Assembly: GCA_023396345.1 (NCBI GenBank)
Contig: JAEWWO010000319.1
Coordinates: forward strand, 1-14,441
From: Bacteroidota bacterium
GTDB taxonomy: Bacteria > Bacteroidota > Bacteroidia > Chitinophagales > Chitinophagaceae
Length of the DNA stretch: 14,441 bases
Direction: 5' to 3'
The position numbers and the translations under genes were made by a program. The notes beneath the pieces are model-generated. The model had not been told where the DNA came from, did no database searches, and saw only the letters and a list, made by a program, of their open reading frames with translations. This document shows positions 1 to 7,459 of the stretch, piece by piece; the first letter of the stretch is position 1, and each line of letters opens with the position of its first letter.

Positions 1-1980
1 GCCTTATTCTCTCTTGAATTTGCAGCTATCAATTATATTTCCACTTCCAAAAATCAATATGCCTATAAACTAGAAGGTTATGATAAAAATTGGAATTATT
101 TGGGAAGTGAAAGGAAAGTTACTTTTACAAATCTAGATCCTGGAAATTATACCCTTCACGTTCGCGCCTCTAATAATGACGGTGTCTGGAATATGAAAGG
201 AGCCATATTGAAAATAAAAATATTGCCTCCTTTATGGAAGACATGGTGGTTTAGACTTCTTTTGCTTATTGCAATAGGCACGTTGTTGTATTTTTATTTT
301 TCCCTGTATAAAAATCTCATAAACAGAAAACTTCATGAAAAGAAAAGAGAGGAAATGTATGATATGCAACTCAATTTTTTCACACATGTCTCTCATGAAC
401 TTAGAACGCCCCTTTCTATTATATTGGGAGCTACTGAAAAAATGGAAGAAATAAATACCAACCTTTCTTTCAATAACTATTATCAATTGTTGCATAAAAA
501 TGTAAATAGAATGGTATCATTGATAAAAGAAATTATGGACTTTAGGAAAGTAGAATCCGGCATTATAAAACTAAAAGTAGAGAAAGGAAACTTTAATGAA
601 TCCATTATACTCTTATCTAAAGATTTTATTCCCATTGCAGAAAATAAAAAAATTGATTATAAAATAAATATATCTGGAAATGATCATAAAAATGTATGGT
701 TTGATAAACAAATTATAGAAACCATTGTATTGAATATACTCAACAATGCCTTTAAATATACTGATGTAAACGGCAAAATAACTATTGAGATTATAGACAA
801 TATTGAAAGTTACTCTTCTAAATATACTGAAAAAATTTCATTTGAAAGTGAAGCCCCTATTAACCAATATTTATATATTGTTGTAAAAGATACCGGCATT
901 GGCATATCTACTCAGTCGTTAAAACATATTTTTGACAGATTTTATAAAGTTTCCGATAAACATTTAGGTTCGGGAGTAGGGCTTGCGCTGATAAAAGGTC
1001 TTACAATTTTGCACAAAGGCAAAATAAGTGTATATAGTGAAAAAAATGTGGGTACAGACATTATTGTGGGAATACCATATGCATCACAAAACTTTACAGA
1101 GGAAGAAAAAAATAATGAAAAGACTGTTATGCTTGAACATGTAAACGATCAACTGATAGTAGATATTCCCGAAAATGATCTAGACGAACAACCTCCAATA
1201 AATGAAATAGCTGAAAAAGAAAACACAATACTCGTTGTGGAGGACAATGAAGACCTCCGAAATTTCCTTTATACTACCTTGCAGGCAGAATATAATGTAT
1301 ATACCGCTAAAGATGGTATTGAAGGTCTCGAAAAATCGCTAGAGTTGCTTCCTTCTCTCATCATTACAGATGTTATGATGCCCAGAATGGATGGAAATGA
1401 AATGGCTAAAAAGATAAGGTCAAATGAAACCACAATACATATTCCAATAATCATGCTCACAGCAAAGGAAGGAAATGAAGCAGAAGCAACCGGTATTGAA
1501 AGCGGTGCTGATTATTATTTCACAAAACCTATTAGTTTAACTTTATTATCAACTACTATAAGAAATATTTTTAGTCACAACCAAAAATTAAAAGAACATT
1601 ATTTAAAAGATTACAAACACGAAATAAGAGATAGTATAAGATCTTCAAAACAGCGCGAAATAATGGAAACTTTTTTATTAATCATCGAAAACGAGATTGA
1701 TAATCCTGATCTAAATGTAGAGTATTTATGCATGCAAATGGGCATGAGCAAAACAAAATTATTTAACATTATAAAAGAGATAACAGGAAATTCTATCAAT
1801 GAAATGATTAGAAAAGTGCGCTTGAAGAAAGCAGTTTATATTATGACAAATGAAGATGTTTCTATCAATGAAATAATGAGCAGAGTTGGGATTCTTTCTG
1901 CATCTTATTTTTCAAAGGCTTTTAAAAAAGAATATAATAAAACTCCCTCTGCCTTTTACAACGATATCAAAAAAGTTTAA
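1..1980 (+). CDS. Hybrid two-component system sensor kinase/response regulator (HTCS), N-terminally truncated by the window edge
   Basis: One-protein two-component regulator of the Bacteroidota type: a periplasmic sensor coupled to a cytoplasmic kinase, receiver and AraC-type DNA-binding domain. The frame is open from base 1, so the true start and most of the sensor (normally a Reg_prop beta-propeller) lie upstream. A TTG at 100 is an internal leucine, not a start. Visible order in the 659-residue fragment: Y_Y_Y domain (about 5-74, YAYKLEGYDKNW...LDPGNYTLHVRASN); the characteristic ILPPLWKTWWF junction and a membrane helix (82-103); HisKA with phospho-His132 in SHELRTP; ATPase with N-box Asn248/Asn249, G1 DTGIG (Asp297) and G2 GSGVG (323-327); receiver (about 408-525) with acidic Glu414/Asp415, phospho-acceptor Asp457, Thr487 and Lys509; AraC domain with two helix-turn-helices (about 575-596 and 621-649). 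All catalytic residues are present. By family knowledge it probably activates the nearby susCD in response to a breakdown product; that target is inferred from position only. Confidence 0.95.
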   Translation, partial: ALFSLEFAAINYISTSKNQYAYKLEGYDKNWNYLGSERKVTFTNLDPGNYTLHVRASNNDGVWNMKGAILKIKILPPLWKTWWFRLLLLIAIGTLLYFYFSLYKNLINRKLHEKKREEMYDMQLNFFTHVSHELRTPLSIILGATEKMEEINTNLSFNNYYQLLHKNVNRMVSLIKEIMDFRKVESGIIKLKVEKGNFNESIILLSKDFIPIAENKKIDYKINISGNDHKNVWFDKQIIETIVLNILNNAFKYTDVNGKITIEIIDNIESYSSKYTEKISFESEAPINQYLYIVVKDTGIGISTQSLKHIFDRFYKVSDKHLGSGVGLALIKGLTILHKGKISVYSEKNVGTDIIVGIPYASQNFTEEEKNNEKTVMLEHVNDQLIVDIPENDLDEQPPINEIAEKENTILVVEDNEDLRNFLYTTLQAEYNVYTAKDGIEGLEKSLELLPSLIITDVMMPRMDGNEMAKKIRSNETTIHIPIIMLTAKEGNEAEATGIESGADYYFTKPISLTLLSTTIRNIFSHNQKLKEHYLKDYKHEIRDSIRSSKQREIMETFLLIIENEIDNPDLNVEYLCMQMGMSKTKLFNIIKEITGNSINEMIRKVRLKKAVYIMTNEDVSINEIMSRVGILSASYFSKAFKKEYNKTPSAFYNDIKKV

Positions 1981-1987
1981 AGCGCTT

Positions 1988-2302
1988 TCACACTTCAACA
2001 TACCATGATCCTTCTTCTAAAAATGTTTTGTAAGTCTTAAGATGGTACTCTCGACCCAAGGCTTCTCTACCGGTGAGCAAGCTAAATTTGTAAAAATGAG
2101 TAGGACACACGATACAGTTTTTAGCATCTACATATCCTTCACAAAGCAAGGTTCCGCCATGTGGGCATTTTGCAGCAAAAGCGTAAAGCTTATTGTTGCT
2201 TAAATAAAGAATAATAGATTGACCGTAGGCTTCTATCGGTAGCAATTTTGCCTCCGGTACTACACTATCGTTTAGCAGTTCTGAAACGCTGACAAGTGAC
2301 AT
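1988..2302 (-). CDS. Small Rieske [2Fe-2S] protein, ferredoxin type
   Basis: A complete 104-residue protein that is essentially one Rieske domain. The cluster motif is visible as C46-P-H48, 17 residues, then C66-P-T-H69: two cysteines and two histidines to ligate a [2Fe-2S] cluster. There is no signal peptide or membrane helix, so it is expected to be cytoplasmic. The disulfide cysteines of bc1/b6f Rieske proteins (CTHLGC...CPCHG) are absent, which points to the low-potential ferredoxin/NirD-like class. Two other cysteines, C54 and C63, are not in those positions. The glycine that commonly follows the second cluster histidine is replaced by Phe70 (CPTHFYKF). It runs convergent to the regulator gene (7 nt between stops) and divergent from susC. 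The ATG at 2302 is the only start giving a full Rieske fold; no clear Shine-Dalgarno precedes it. An electron-transfer role is known for the family, but no oxygenase or reductase partner is visible here. Confidence 0.9.
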   Translation of the reverse strand: MSLVSVSELLNDSVVPEAKLLPIEAYGQSIILYLSNNKLYAFAAKCPHGGTLLCEGYVDAKNCIVCPTHFYKFSLLTGREALGREYHLKTYKTFLEEGSWYVEV

Positions 2303-2543
2303 AAAGGATTAAAGATAAATAAATATTATACTAACAACAGATGTAACCATACATAATAAATGTAATAATATATTTAAAGGATTAAGGATTATATTGCCAT
2401 TCATAAAATATTAGTAATTATTATTAAAAAAATCATACATATTCTTTTATTTTTTCTACAAAAAAAATATTTTTTTTGAAAAATATTTTTTTTTACATTT
2501 TTTTTATACTTTCGGTGAAAGTTAAAACTAAACAAAATTTTTT
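2303..2543. promoter_or_regulatory. A/T-rich divergent spacer between the Rieske gene and susC
   Basis: This 241-nt spacer must hold the promoters of both divergent genes. It has long homopolymer runs: A8 at 2460-2467, T8 at 2470-2477, T9 at 2486-2494 and T8 at 2498-2505. The first two flank TA to make a perfect 18-bp palindrome (2460-2477); a second palindrome, A5-TA-T5, lies at 2479-2490. The motif AAAGGATTA occurs at 2303-2311 and 2376-2384, with AAGGATTA following at 2384-2391. CATACATA occurs at 2348-2355 and 2434-2441. These short repeats are possible operators for the hybrid regulator, but chance repeats are common in such A/T-rich DNA. No open reading frame of note is present. Confidence 0.5.
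2507..2514 (+). promoter_or_regulatory. Candidate Bacteroidota -7 promoter element for susC
   Basis: TACTTTCG matches the Bacteroidota -7 consensus TAnnTTTG at all fixed positions but one. It lies about 30 nt before the susC ATG, giving a plausible short leader. The only upstream TTTG (2475-2478) is 28 nt away, longer than the usual spacing to a -33 element, so this half of the promoter is not convincing. The T9 and T8 runs lie between the two. Confidence 0.3.
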
Positions 2544-5500
2544 ATGAAGAAAAAATTATTATTTACGGCTTTGCTTTTCGGAATAGTTTCGCATCTATAT
2601 GCGCAGGAAATTTCCGGAGTTGTAACTGACGAAAACGGCCAGCCATTATCCAACACCAATGTGGTAAGCAGGTTAAACCGTGCATTGGCTATTACTGACG
2701 ATGCTGGAAAGTACACTATTCAGACAAGTCCCAGGGATACTTTAGTTTTTGTTTATACGGGTTATGTAACGCAGGAGTTTCCCGTTGGAAATCAAACTAC
2801 GATTGATGTGGTTATGACACGCGGGGAAACAGATCTGGAAGAGGTTTTTGTTGTTGCCTATGGAACTGCTACAAGAAGCAGTTACACGGGAGCAGCTACC
2901 GTAATTAATCAAAAAGAAATAAAAGACGTTCCTGTAACTTCTTTTGAACAATCGTTAACCGGGAGAATGCCGGGCGTCCAGATTAATACTACTTCCGGAC
3001 AAGCAGGCTCTGCATCTACGATAAGAGTCAGAGGAATCGGGTCTATGAATGCCTCTAACGAACCGCTGTATGTAATTGACGGGGTTCCTGTTGTTTCAGG
3101 AAGTGTAGGACAAGCCGGAGGCCAGCTATATACTTCTAATAATATTATGAATACTCTGAATCCAAATGATATAGAGGCTATTACCGTATTAAAAGATGCT
3201 GCAGCTTCTTCTTTATATGGATCCAGAGCTGCAAATGGAGTTGTTATCATTACTACTAAGCAAGGTAGAATGGGAAAGCCCAGGATAAACTTGAGAACAA
3301 CTGTAGGATTTACTCCGGATTTTGCTACGGACAACTATGAAGCTGCGAGTGTAGAAGATCAGATTAAATATTTCTATCAGATATTTCACGATTATCGTAC
3401 CTCCAACGGTTACACTGATGCACAGGCAAACCAGTATGCACTAAACCGTATGAAAACACGTTTTGGTATTCATGGTTATGATTTTGCAACTAATGGTACG
3501 GGATTGTATGAAGACATAATCATTACAGGAAAAACAGACGGTGTTGAAAACAGAGATGGAAAATATTTTGACTGGGATAATGCGTTATTCAGAACGGGTG
3601 TTTTTCAAAATTATGATCTGTCTGTAAGCGGAGGAAGAGAGCAAACCAAATATTTTTCTTCTTTGTCTTATACAAAAGATAAAGGAAGAGCTTACACAAA
3701 TGAGTTTGACAGAATAGGAGGAAGAGTTAATTTAACGCAGAAAATCGGTAAGTTCATTGACTTTGGCTCTAATATTAATATCAGCTACAATGATAAAACA
3801 GGTTTTAACGATACCAGAAACACCGGTACAAACTATCTTTATTTGTCTCGTAATTTATTATTTCCTTTTTACTGGCCAACAGATTATAAAACAGGCAATC
3901 CGTATACAGCAAGATATAGCTCATTAGGATACAATCCACTTTATTACGATACACAATGGGATAACTCGTCTAAGACACTTCGTTTAAGTGCTATTGAATC
4001 GCTTTCCATTCAGATATTGCCGTCACTTGTAGCAAAAACAATTTTCTCTTATGACAATTCAGAAGTGAAAGACCATCTGTATTACAGCCCTCTGCACTAC
4101 CATACTACCTATGGCACAACAGCTAACGGATCTGTATTTGAATACAGTACTAATATTAAAAAAATGGTTTCCTCTTCTACCTTAAACTTCAATAAACAAT
4201 TTGACAAGCATTCTTTAGATTTATTGGGTGGTTTTGAAGCAGAAAAAAATCAAACTGATTATTCTATGGCAAGCGGCTCCAATTTGCCATCCAGTGCGCT
4301 GCATACAGTTGCTACCGCAGGAAAAAAAGATGCTGACGCTTACTTTTGGGGATACAATATGATGTCTTATTTGTCAAGAGCAGAATATAATTTTGATCAA
4401 AAGTATTTTTTGTCAGCTTCTTTTAGAAGAGATGGAAATTCCAGAATTGGACCGGCATCAAGATGGGCAAACTTCTGGTCTGTTTCCGGAGCCTGGAATA
4501 TGAAAAACGAAGCTTTTATGAGTAACCTTGACGAGGTAAATTTAATGAAACTGAGAGCATCATATGGTACAAATGGTACATTCCCGTCTTCTAACTATGG
4601 TTGGCGTTCTCTGGCAACATTCGGATACAATTACAATGGAGAACCAGGCGGTGCTCTTACTACAGTGGGAGATGAAAATTTAAAGTGGGAGTCTAATTAT
4701 TCATTTAACCTTGGACTTGATTTCGGACTATTTAATAATCGTTTATATGGTACGGTAGAATATTTCAACAGAGATTCAAAAGATCTTTTGCAGGATGTAA
4801 ACATTGCTACCGCCACAGGATTTTCAACCACTCTGAAAAATATTGGCTCCATAAACAATAAAGGTATAGAGTTAATGATAGGCGGAGACATCATATCCAA
4901 TAGCAATTTCAGATGGTCAGCCAATATGAACGCTTCCTTTATTAAGTCTAAAGTAATAGAACTATATGGCGGACAAGATGTTTTATGGTGGGATCCTACC
5001 GGCGGAGACAGCAGAGTACAATTTATCTACCGCGAAGGAGAAAATGTACTTTCTTTCTACACACCTGAATGGGCGGGAGTTGACCCTACAGATGGTAAAC
5101 CCATCTGGTATACCAACGACGGCACAGACGGAGATTTTCTTCATAATGGCAGAGGAGCAACAAATGACGTGAATGATGCTAAGCAAATAATATCAGGCAC
5201 TCCATTACCAAAGGCTTATGGAGGTATTAATACTGATTTTGAATATAAAGGGTTTATCTTAGGCTTTAACTTCATTTATAAATTAGGAGGTCAGCTATTT
5301 GACGCAGGCTCCAGAGACGTAAATGAAGATGGCTATTACTGGGAAAGAGTTCGTTCTTACTATGCATACGAAAATGCCTGGAGAACAGATAATACCAATT
5401 CTCTTTATCCTAAAATTAGTGGTAATGATCCTACCGATGGTATTACACGTTCTACGCGACACATATATGATGCGTCATTCTTAAGACTTAAAAATATAAA

Positions 5501-5696
5501 TTTAACATATAACATTCCTTCCAATCTTTTAAGCAGAATAAAAATGAATTCGGCAAGAGTTTTCTTCAACGGAACAAACCTGCTTACTTTCTCTAAATTT
5601 AAGTGGGCAGATCCTGAAGTTAATAACTTTGGAACAAGAGGATGGGAAATGCCTTTTGGTAAAACTTACACATTCGGTTTAGAGATTAACTTATAA
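2544..5696 (+). CDS. SusC/RagA-family TonB-dependent outer-membrane transporter
   Basis: This 1050-residue outer-membrane importer has the usual length for the family. It starts with a signal peptide (MKKKLLFTALLFGIV...), probably cleaved after Ala20 in HLYA-QEIS. A carboxypeptidase-D regulatory-like domain follows (about 21-93; GVVTDENGQPLSNTNV...VVMTRGE). Next come the TonB-box-like segment DLEEVFVVAYGT (98-108) and the plug (about 110-241) with RVRGIGSMNASNEPLYVIDG and LNPNDIEAITVLKDAAASSLYGSRAANGVVIITTKQG-type signatures. The rest is a 22-strand-type beta-barrel ending in the aromatic-rich terminal strand KTYTFGLEINL. In the cell it forms the TonB-energised barrel over which SusD closes as a lid. 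susD follows after 25 nt, so the two are co-transcribed. The start is the ATG directly after a T6 run at 2538-2543, with no Shine-Dalgarno. The gene is intact. Substrate cannot be read from sequence; glycans are common for the family, but peptides and other ligands also occur. Confidence 0.97.
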   Translation: MKKKLLFTALLFGIVSHLYAQEISGVVTDENGQPLSNTNVVSRLNRALAITDDAGKYTIQTSPRDTLVFVYTGYVTQEFPVGNQTTIDVVMTRGETDLEEVFVVAYGTATRSSYTGAATVINQKEIKDVPVTSFEQSLTGRMPGVQINTTSGQAGSASTIRVRGIGSMNASNEPLYVIDGVPVVSGSVGQAGGQLYTSNNIMNTLNPNDIEAITVLKDAAASSLYGSRAANGVVIITTKQGRMGKPRINLRTTVGFTPDFATDNYEAASVEDQIKYFYQIFHDYRTSNGYTDAQANQYALNRMKTRFGIHGYDFATNGTGLYEDIIITGKTDGVENRDGKYFDWDNALFRTGVFQNYDLSVSGGREQTKYFSSLSYTKDKGRAYTNEFDRIGGRVNLTQKIGKFIDFGSNINISYNDKTGFNDTRNTGTNYLYLSRNLLFPFYWPTDYKTGNPYTARYSSLGYNPLYYDTQWDNSSKTLRLSAIESLSIQILPSLVAKTIFSYDNSEVKDHLYYSPLHYHTTYGTTANGSVFEYSTNIKKMVSSSTLNFNKQFDKHSLDLLGGFEAEKNQTDYSMASGSNLPSSALHTVATAGKKDADAYFWGYNMMSYLSRAEYNFDQKYFLSASFRRDGNSRIGPASRWANFWSVSGAWNMKNEAFMSNLDEVNLMKLRASYGTNGTFPSSNYGWRSLATFGYNYNGEPGGALTTVGDENLKWESNYSFNLGLDFGLFNNRLYGTVEYFNRDSKDLLQDVNIATATGFSTTLKNIGSINNKGIELMIGGDIISNSNFRWSANMNASFIKSKVIELYGGQDVLWWDPTGGDSRVQFIYREGENVLSFYTPEWAGVDPTDGKPIWYTNDGTDGDFLHNGRGATNDVNDAKQIISGTPLPKAYGGINTDFEYKGFILGFNFIYKLGGQLFDAGSRDVNEDGYYWERVRSYYAYENAWRTDNTNSLYPKISGNDPTDGITRSTRHIYDASFLRLKNINLTYNIPSNLLSRIKMNSARVFFNGTNLLTFSKFKWADPEVNNFGTRGWEMPFGKTYTFGLEINL

Positions 5697-5721
5697 TATC
5701 ACTCAAATAAAAAAGATACTA

Positions 5722-7182
5722 ATGAAGAAAATATTATTAATAGCAATACTATTTACTGCAATTACACAATCTGCCTGCAACAAAGATTTTCTGGATGTAA
5801 AGCCAAGCAATTCTACTGATGCAAGTATTACTATCAATACTTTGGCAGATGCTAAAGTAATGCTCAATGGAGTAATGCGTAAAATGATTCGCTCCACATA
5901 TTACGGAAGAAACTTTCTTTTATATGCTGATGCCAAAGGTGGCGACCTTACTATAGCCTCACAGGGAAGAGGACTCGATAATCTATATACTTTTAACCAT
6001 GAGGTAAATTCGGGAAACTATTCCTCTTTCTGGTCAGATATTTATAATACACTATTACAGGTAAACAGTATTATTGCAGGAATTGAAAAACTGGAAGCAG
6101 AAGGAACTACACTTAATTTCGACAATTATAAGGGACAGGCACTAACATTAAGAGCTTTAATGCATTTTGATCTCGTAAGGCTTTACGGAAAAACTTATAC
6201 AATGGATAAATCTTCTTTTGGAGTTCCTATAGTTACAACGGTCTTAGATGCCGCAGAGCAACCATTAAGAAACACCGTTGAAGAAACATATGCACAAATA
6301 GTTTCGGACCTTACTGCTGCGGAATCTTTACTTCCCAAAACTAAAAACAATGGTTATATCAACTATTATGGAAATAAGGCTATTCAATCCAGAGTTTATA
6401 TGACAATGGGCGACTATCAAAAAGCTTTTGATGTTGCAGAAGAAATCATAACCTCTAACGTGTATAGCCTGTACAGCAACAGTGAATGGGTTGGTTCCTG
6501 GGCTGCGGAATTTGGTAAAGAGTCCATTTTTGAGTTAAAAATGGTAAAAGATGAAGGAGAGCTGGGCTCCAGTTCGGTAGGTTTTTACTATCTGCGCAAC
6601 CGGGACGAAAATGCCATAGGAAATTTTATCGCATCTGATTATTATTTAGAAAGATTAGGTCAAGACTCAACGGATGTAAGATGGGGTATTATGACCTACG
6701 ATGAAATAGCCAATACAAGAATGGGAGCTTCTTATAAATATGTAGGCTCTGTAAATAAAAGTGGCGATGGCAAAGACCCCTATACCGCAGTAAATATTAA
6801 AGTTATCCGTTTGTCTGAAATATATTTAACCGCTGCGGAAGCCGCTTTAAATAAACCTGCCCCGGATAGAGCAAAAGCTGTAACCTATCTGAATGCTATT
6901 CGTAAACGCTCTCCGGATCTTGCTCTTGCAACAGAAGCAACTATTACTACAGATATGATTTTAGACGAAAAAAGCAAGGAGCTTTATGGAGAAGGTCACA
7001 GATTTTTCGATATGCTGAGAGCAAATAAACAAATAACATTCAACGATGAACATGTGGGTGTTACCATGTCTCACAGAGAGAAAACTATTGACAGAACTTT
7101 CTACAAAACCATTCTGCCAATAGCTCAGACGGATATTGACGCAACTCCGGGCTTAGAAGCTCAGCAAAACCCGGGTTATTAA
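5722..7182 (+). CDS. SusD/RagB-family nutrient-binding outer-membrane lipoprotein
   Basis: The 486-residue partner of the SusC importer. The start is the ATG that gives a lipoprotein signal peptide (MKKILLIAILFTAITQSAC): Cys19 is the lipidation site, and the following NKDFLD has the charged residues typical of surface-exported SusD lipoproteins. An alpha-helical SusD-like N-terminal region covers roughly 20-220 (YSSFWSDIYNTLLQVNSIIAGIE; GQALTLRALMHFDLVRLYG). The RagB/SusD C-terminal part carries the conserved helices RLSEIYLTAAEAALN, AVTYLNAIRKRS and LDEKSKELYGEGHRFFDMLRANK, and ends with the family tail ILPIAQTDID...QQNPGY. It should sit on the outer leaflet, bind ligand and hand it to SusC. 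It is the last gene before a strong terminator, so no degradative enzyme is co-transcribed downstream. The gene is intact; the ligand is unknown. Confidence 0.97.
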   Translation: MKKILLIAILFTAITQSACNKDFLDVKPSNSTDASITINTLADAKVMLNGVMRKMIRSTYYGRNFLLYADAKGGDLTIASQGRGLDNLYTFNHEVNSGNYSSFWSDIYNTLLQVNSIIAGIEKLEAEGTTLNFDNYKGQALTLRALMHFDLVRLYGKTYTMDKSSFGVPIVTTVLDAAEQPLRNTVEETYAQIVSDLTAAESLLPKTKNNGYINYYGNKAIQSRVYMTMGDYQKAFDVAEEIITSNVYSLYSNSEWVGSWAAEFGKESIFELKMVKDEGELGSSSVGFYYLRNRDENAIGNFIASDYYLERLGQDSTDVRWGIMTYDEIANTRMGASYKYVGSVNKSGDGKDPYTAVNIKVIRLSEIYLTAAEAALNKPAPDRAKAVTYLNAIRKRSPDLALATEATITTDMILDEKSKELYGEGHRFFDMLRANKQITFNDEHVGVTMSHREKTIDRTFYKTILPIAQTDIDATPGLEAQQNPGY

Positions 7183-7211
7183 TCCATTTATAAATTATAA
7201 AACCATCATTC

Positions 7212-7239
7212 AGCCGACTCTTTTGGAGTCGGCTTTTTT
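7212..7239 (+). terminator. Rho-independent terminator of the susCD unit
   Basis: Perfect 9-bp GC-containing stem, AGCCGACTC (7212-7220) with GAGTCGGCT (7226-7234), a 5-nt loop TTTTG, then a T run through 7239. It begins 30 nt after the susD stop codon. The opposite strand has no T run after the stem, so it acts in the + direction only. Confidence 0.92.
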
Positions 7240-7300
7240 ATTTTCCGAAAGAAGTCAATGTGCTGAAAAATAGTTGGTTAAATCTTATGTAACCCTTATG

Positions 7301-7340
7301 AATAAACAGTTTTCGGGTATTTACCAAAACCCTGTTTATT
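7301..7340. repeat. Imperfect 40-nt inverted repeat of unknown role
   Basis: Outer arms AATAAACAG (7301-7309) and CTGTTTATT (7332-7340) are perfectly complementary. Inside them TTTT (7310-7313) pairs with AAAA (7326-7329) and GGT (7316-7318) with ACC (7323-7325) around an ATTT loop. A 2-nt bulge interrupts each arm (CG at 7314-7315, CC at 7330-7331), giving 16 pairs. No T run follows on either strand, so it is not a standard terminator. Just left of it CTTATG is repeated 11 bp apart (7284-7289 and 7295-7300). Confidence 0.6.
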
Positions 7341-7400
7341 GCTATATTTCCTTATTTAAAATCCTAATGGCGTATGTTTAAAGAAAATAAACAACAATAT

Positions 7401-7434
7401 AAAAAGCTTCTATCTTTTACGACATAAGCTTTTT
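7401..7434 (-). terminator. Probable terminator of the nuo operon
   Basis: Read on the - strand, AAAAAGCTT (7434-7426) and AAGCTTTTT (7409-7401) form a 9-bp stem with a 16-nt loop, and the distal arm ends in a T5 run. It starts 25 nt past the nuoN stop codon. The stem is A/T-rich and the loop large, so it is weaker than the susCD terminator. The symmetric A/T flanks would also let it work in the + direction. Confidence 0.55.
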
Positions 7435-7459
7435 AAAAATCGTATATGATAATTACTTT

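Noticed and set aside
100..102. TTG as the start of the regulator gene
   Set aside because: The same frame is open to base 1, and the upstream residues (FAAINYISTSKNQYAYKLEGYD) are the expected first half of the Y_Y_Y domain.
2909..3334. 141-codon open frame on the - strand inside susC
   Set aside because: It lies wholly within the conserved plug-domain coding region of susC and its translation resembles no family. It is a shadow of a strongly supported gene.
4966..5172. 68-codon + strand frame in another phase inside susC
   Set aside because: It overlaps the beta-barrel coding region, and susC itself is uninterrupted there, so there is no frameshift to explain it.
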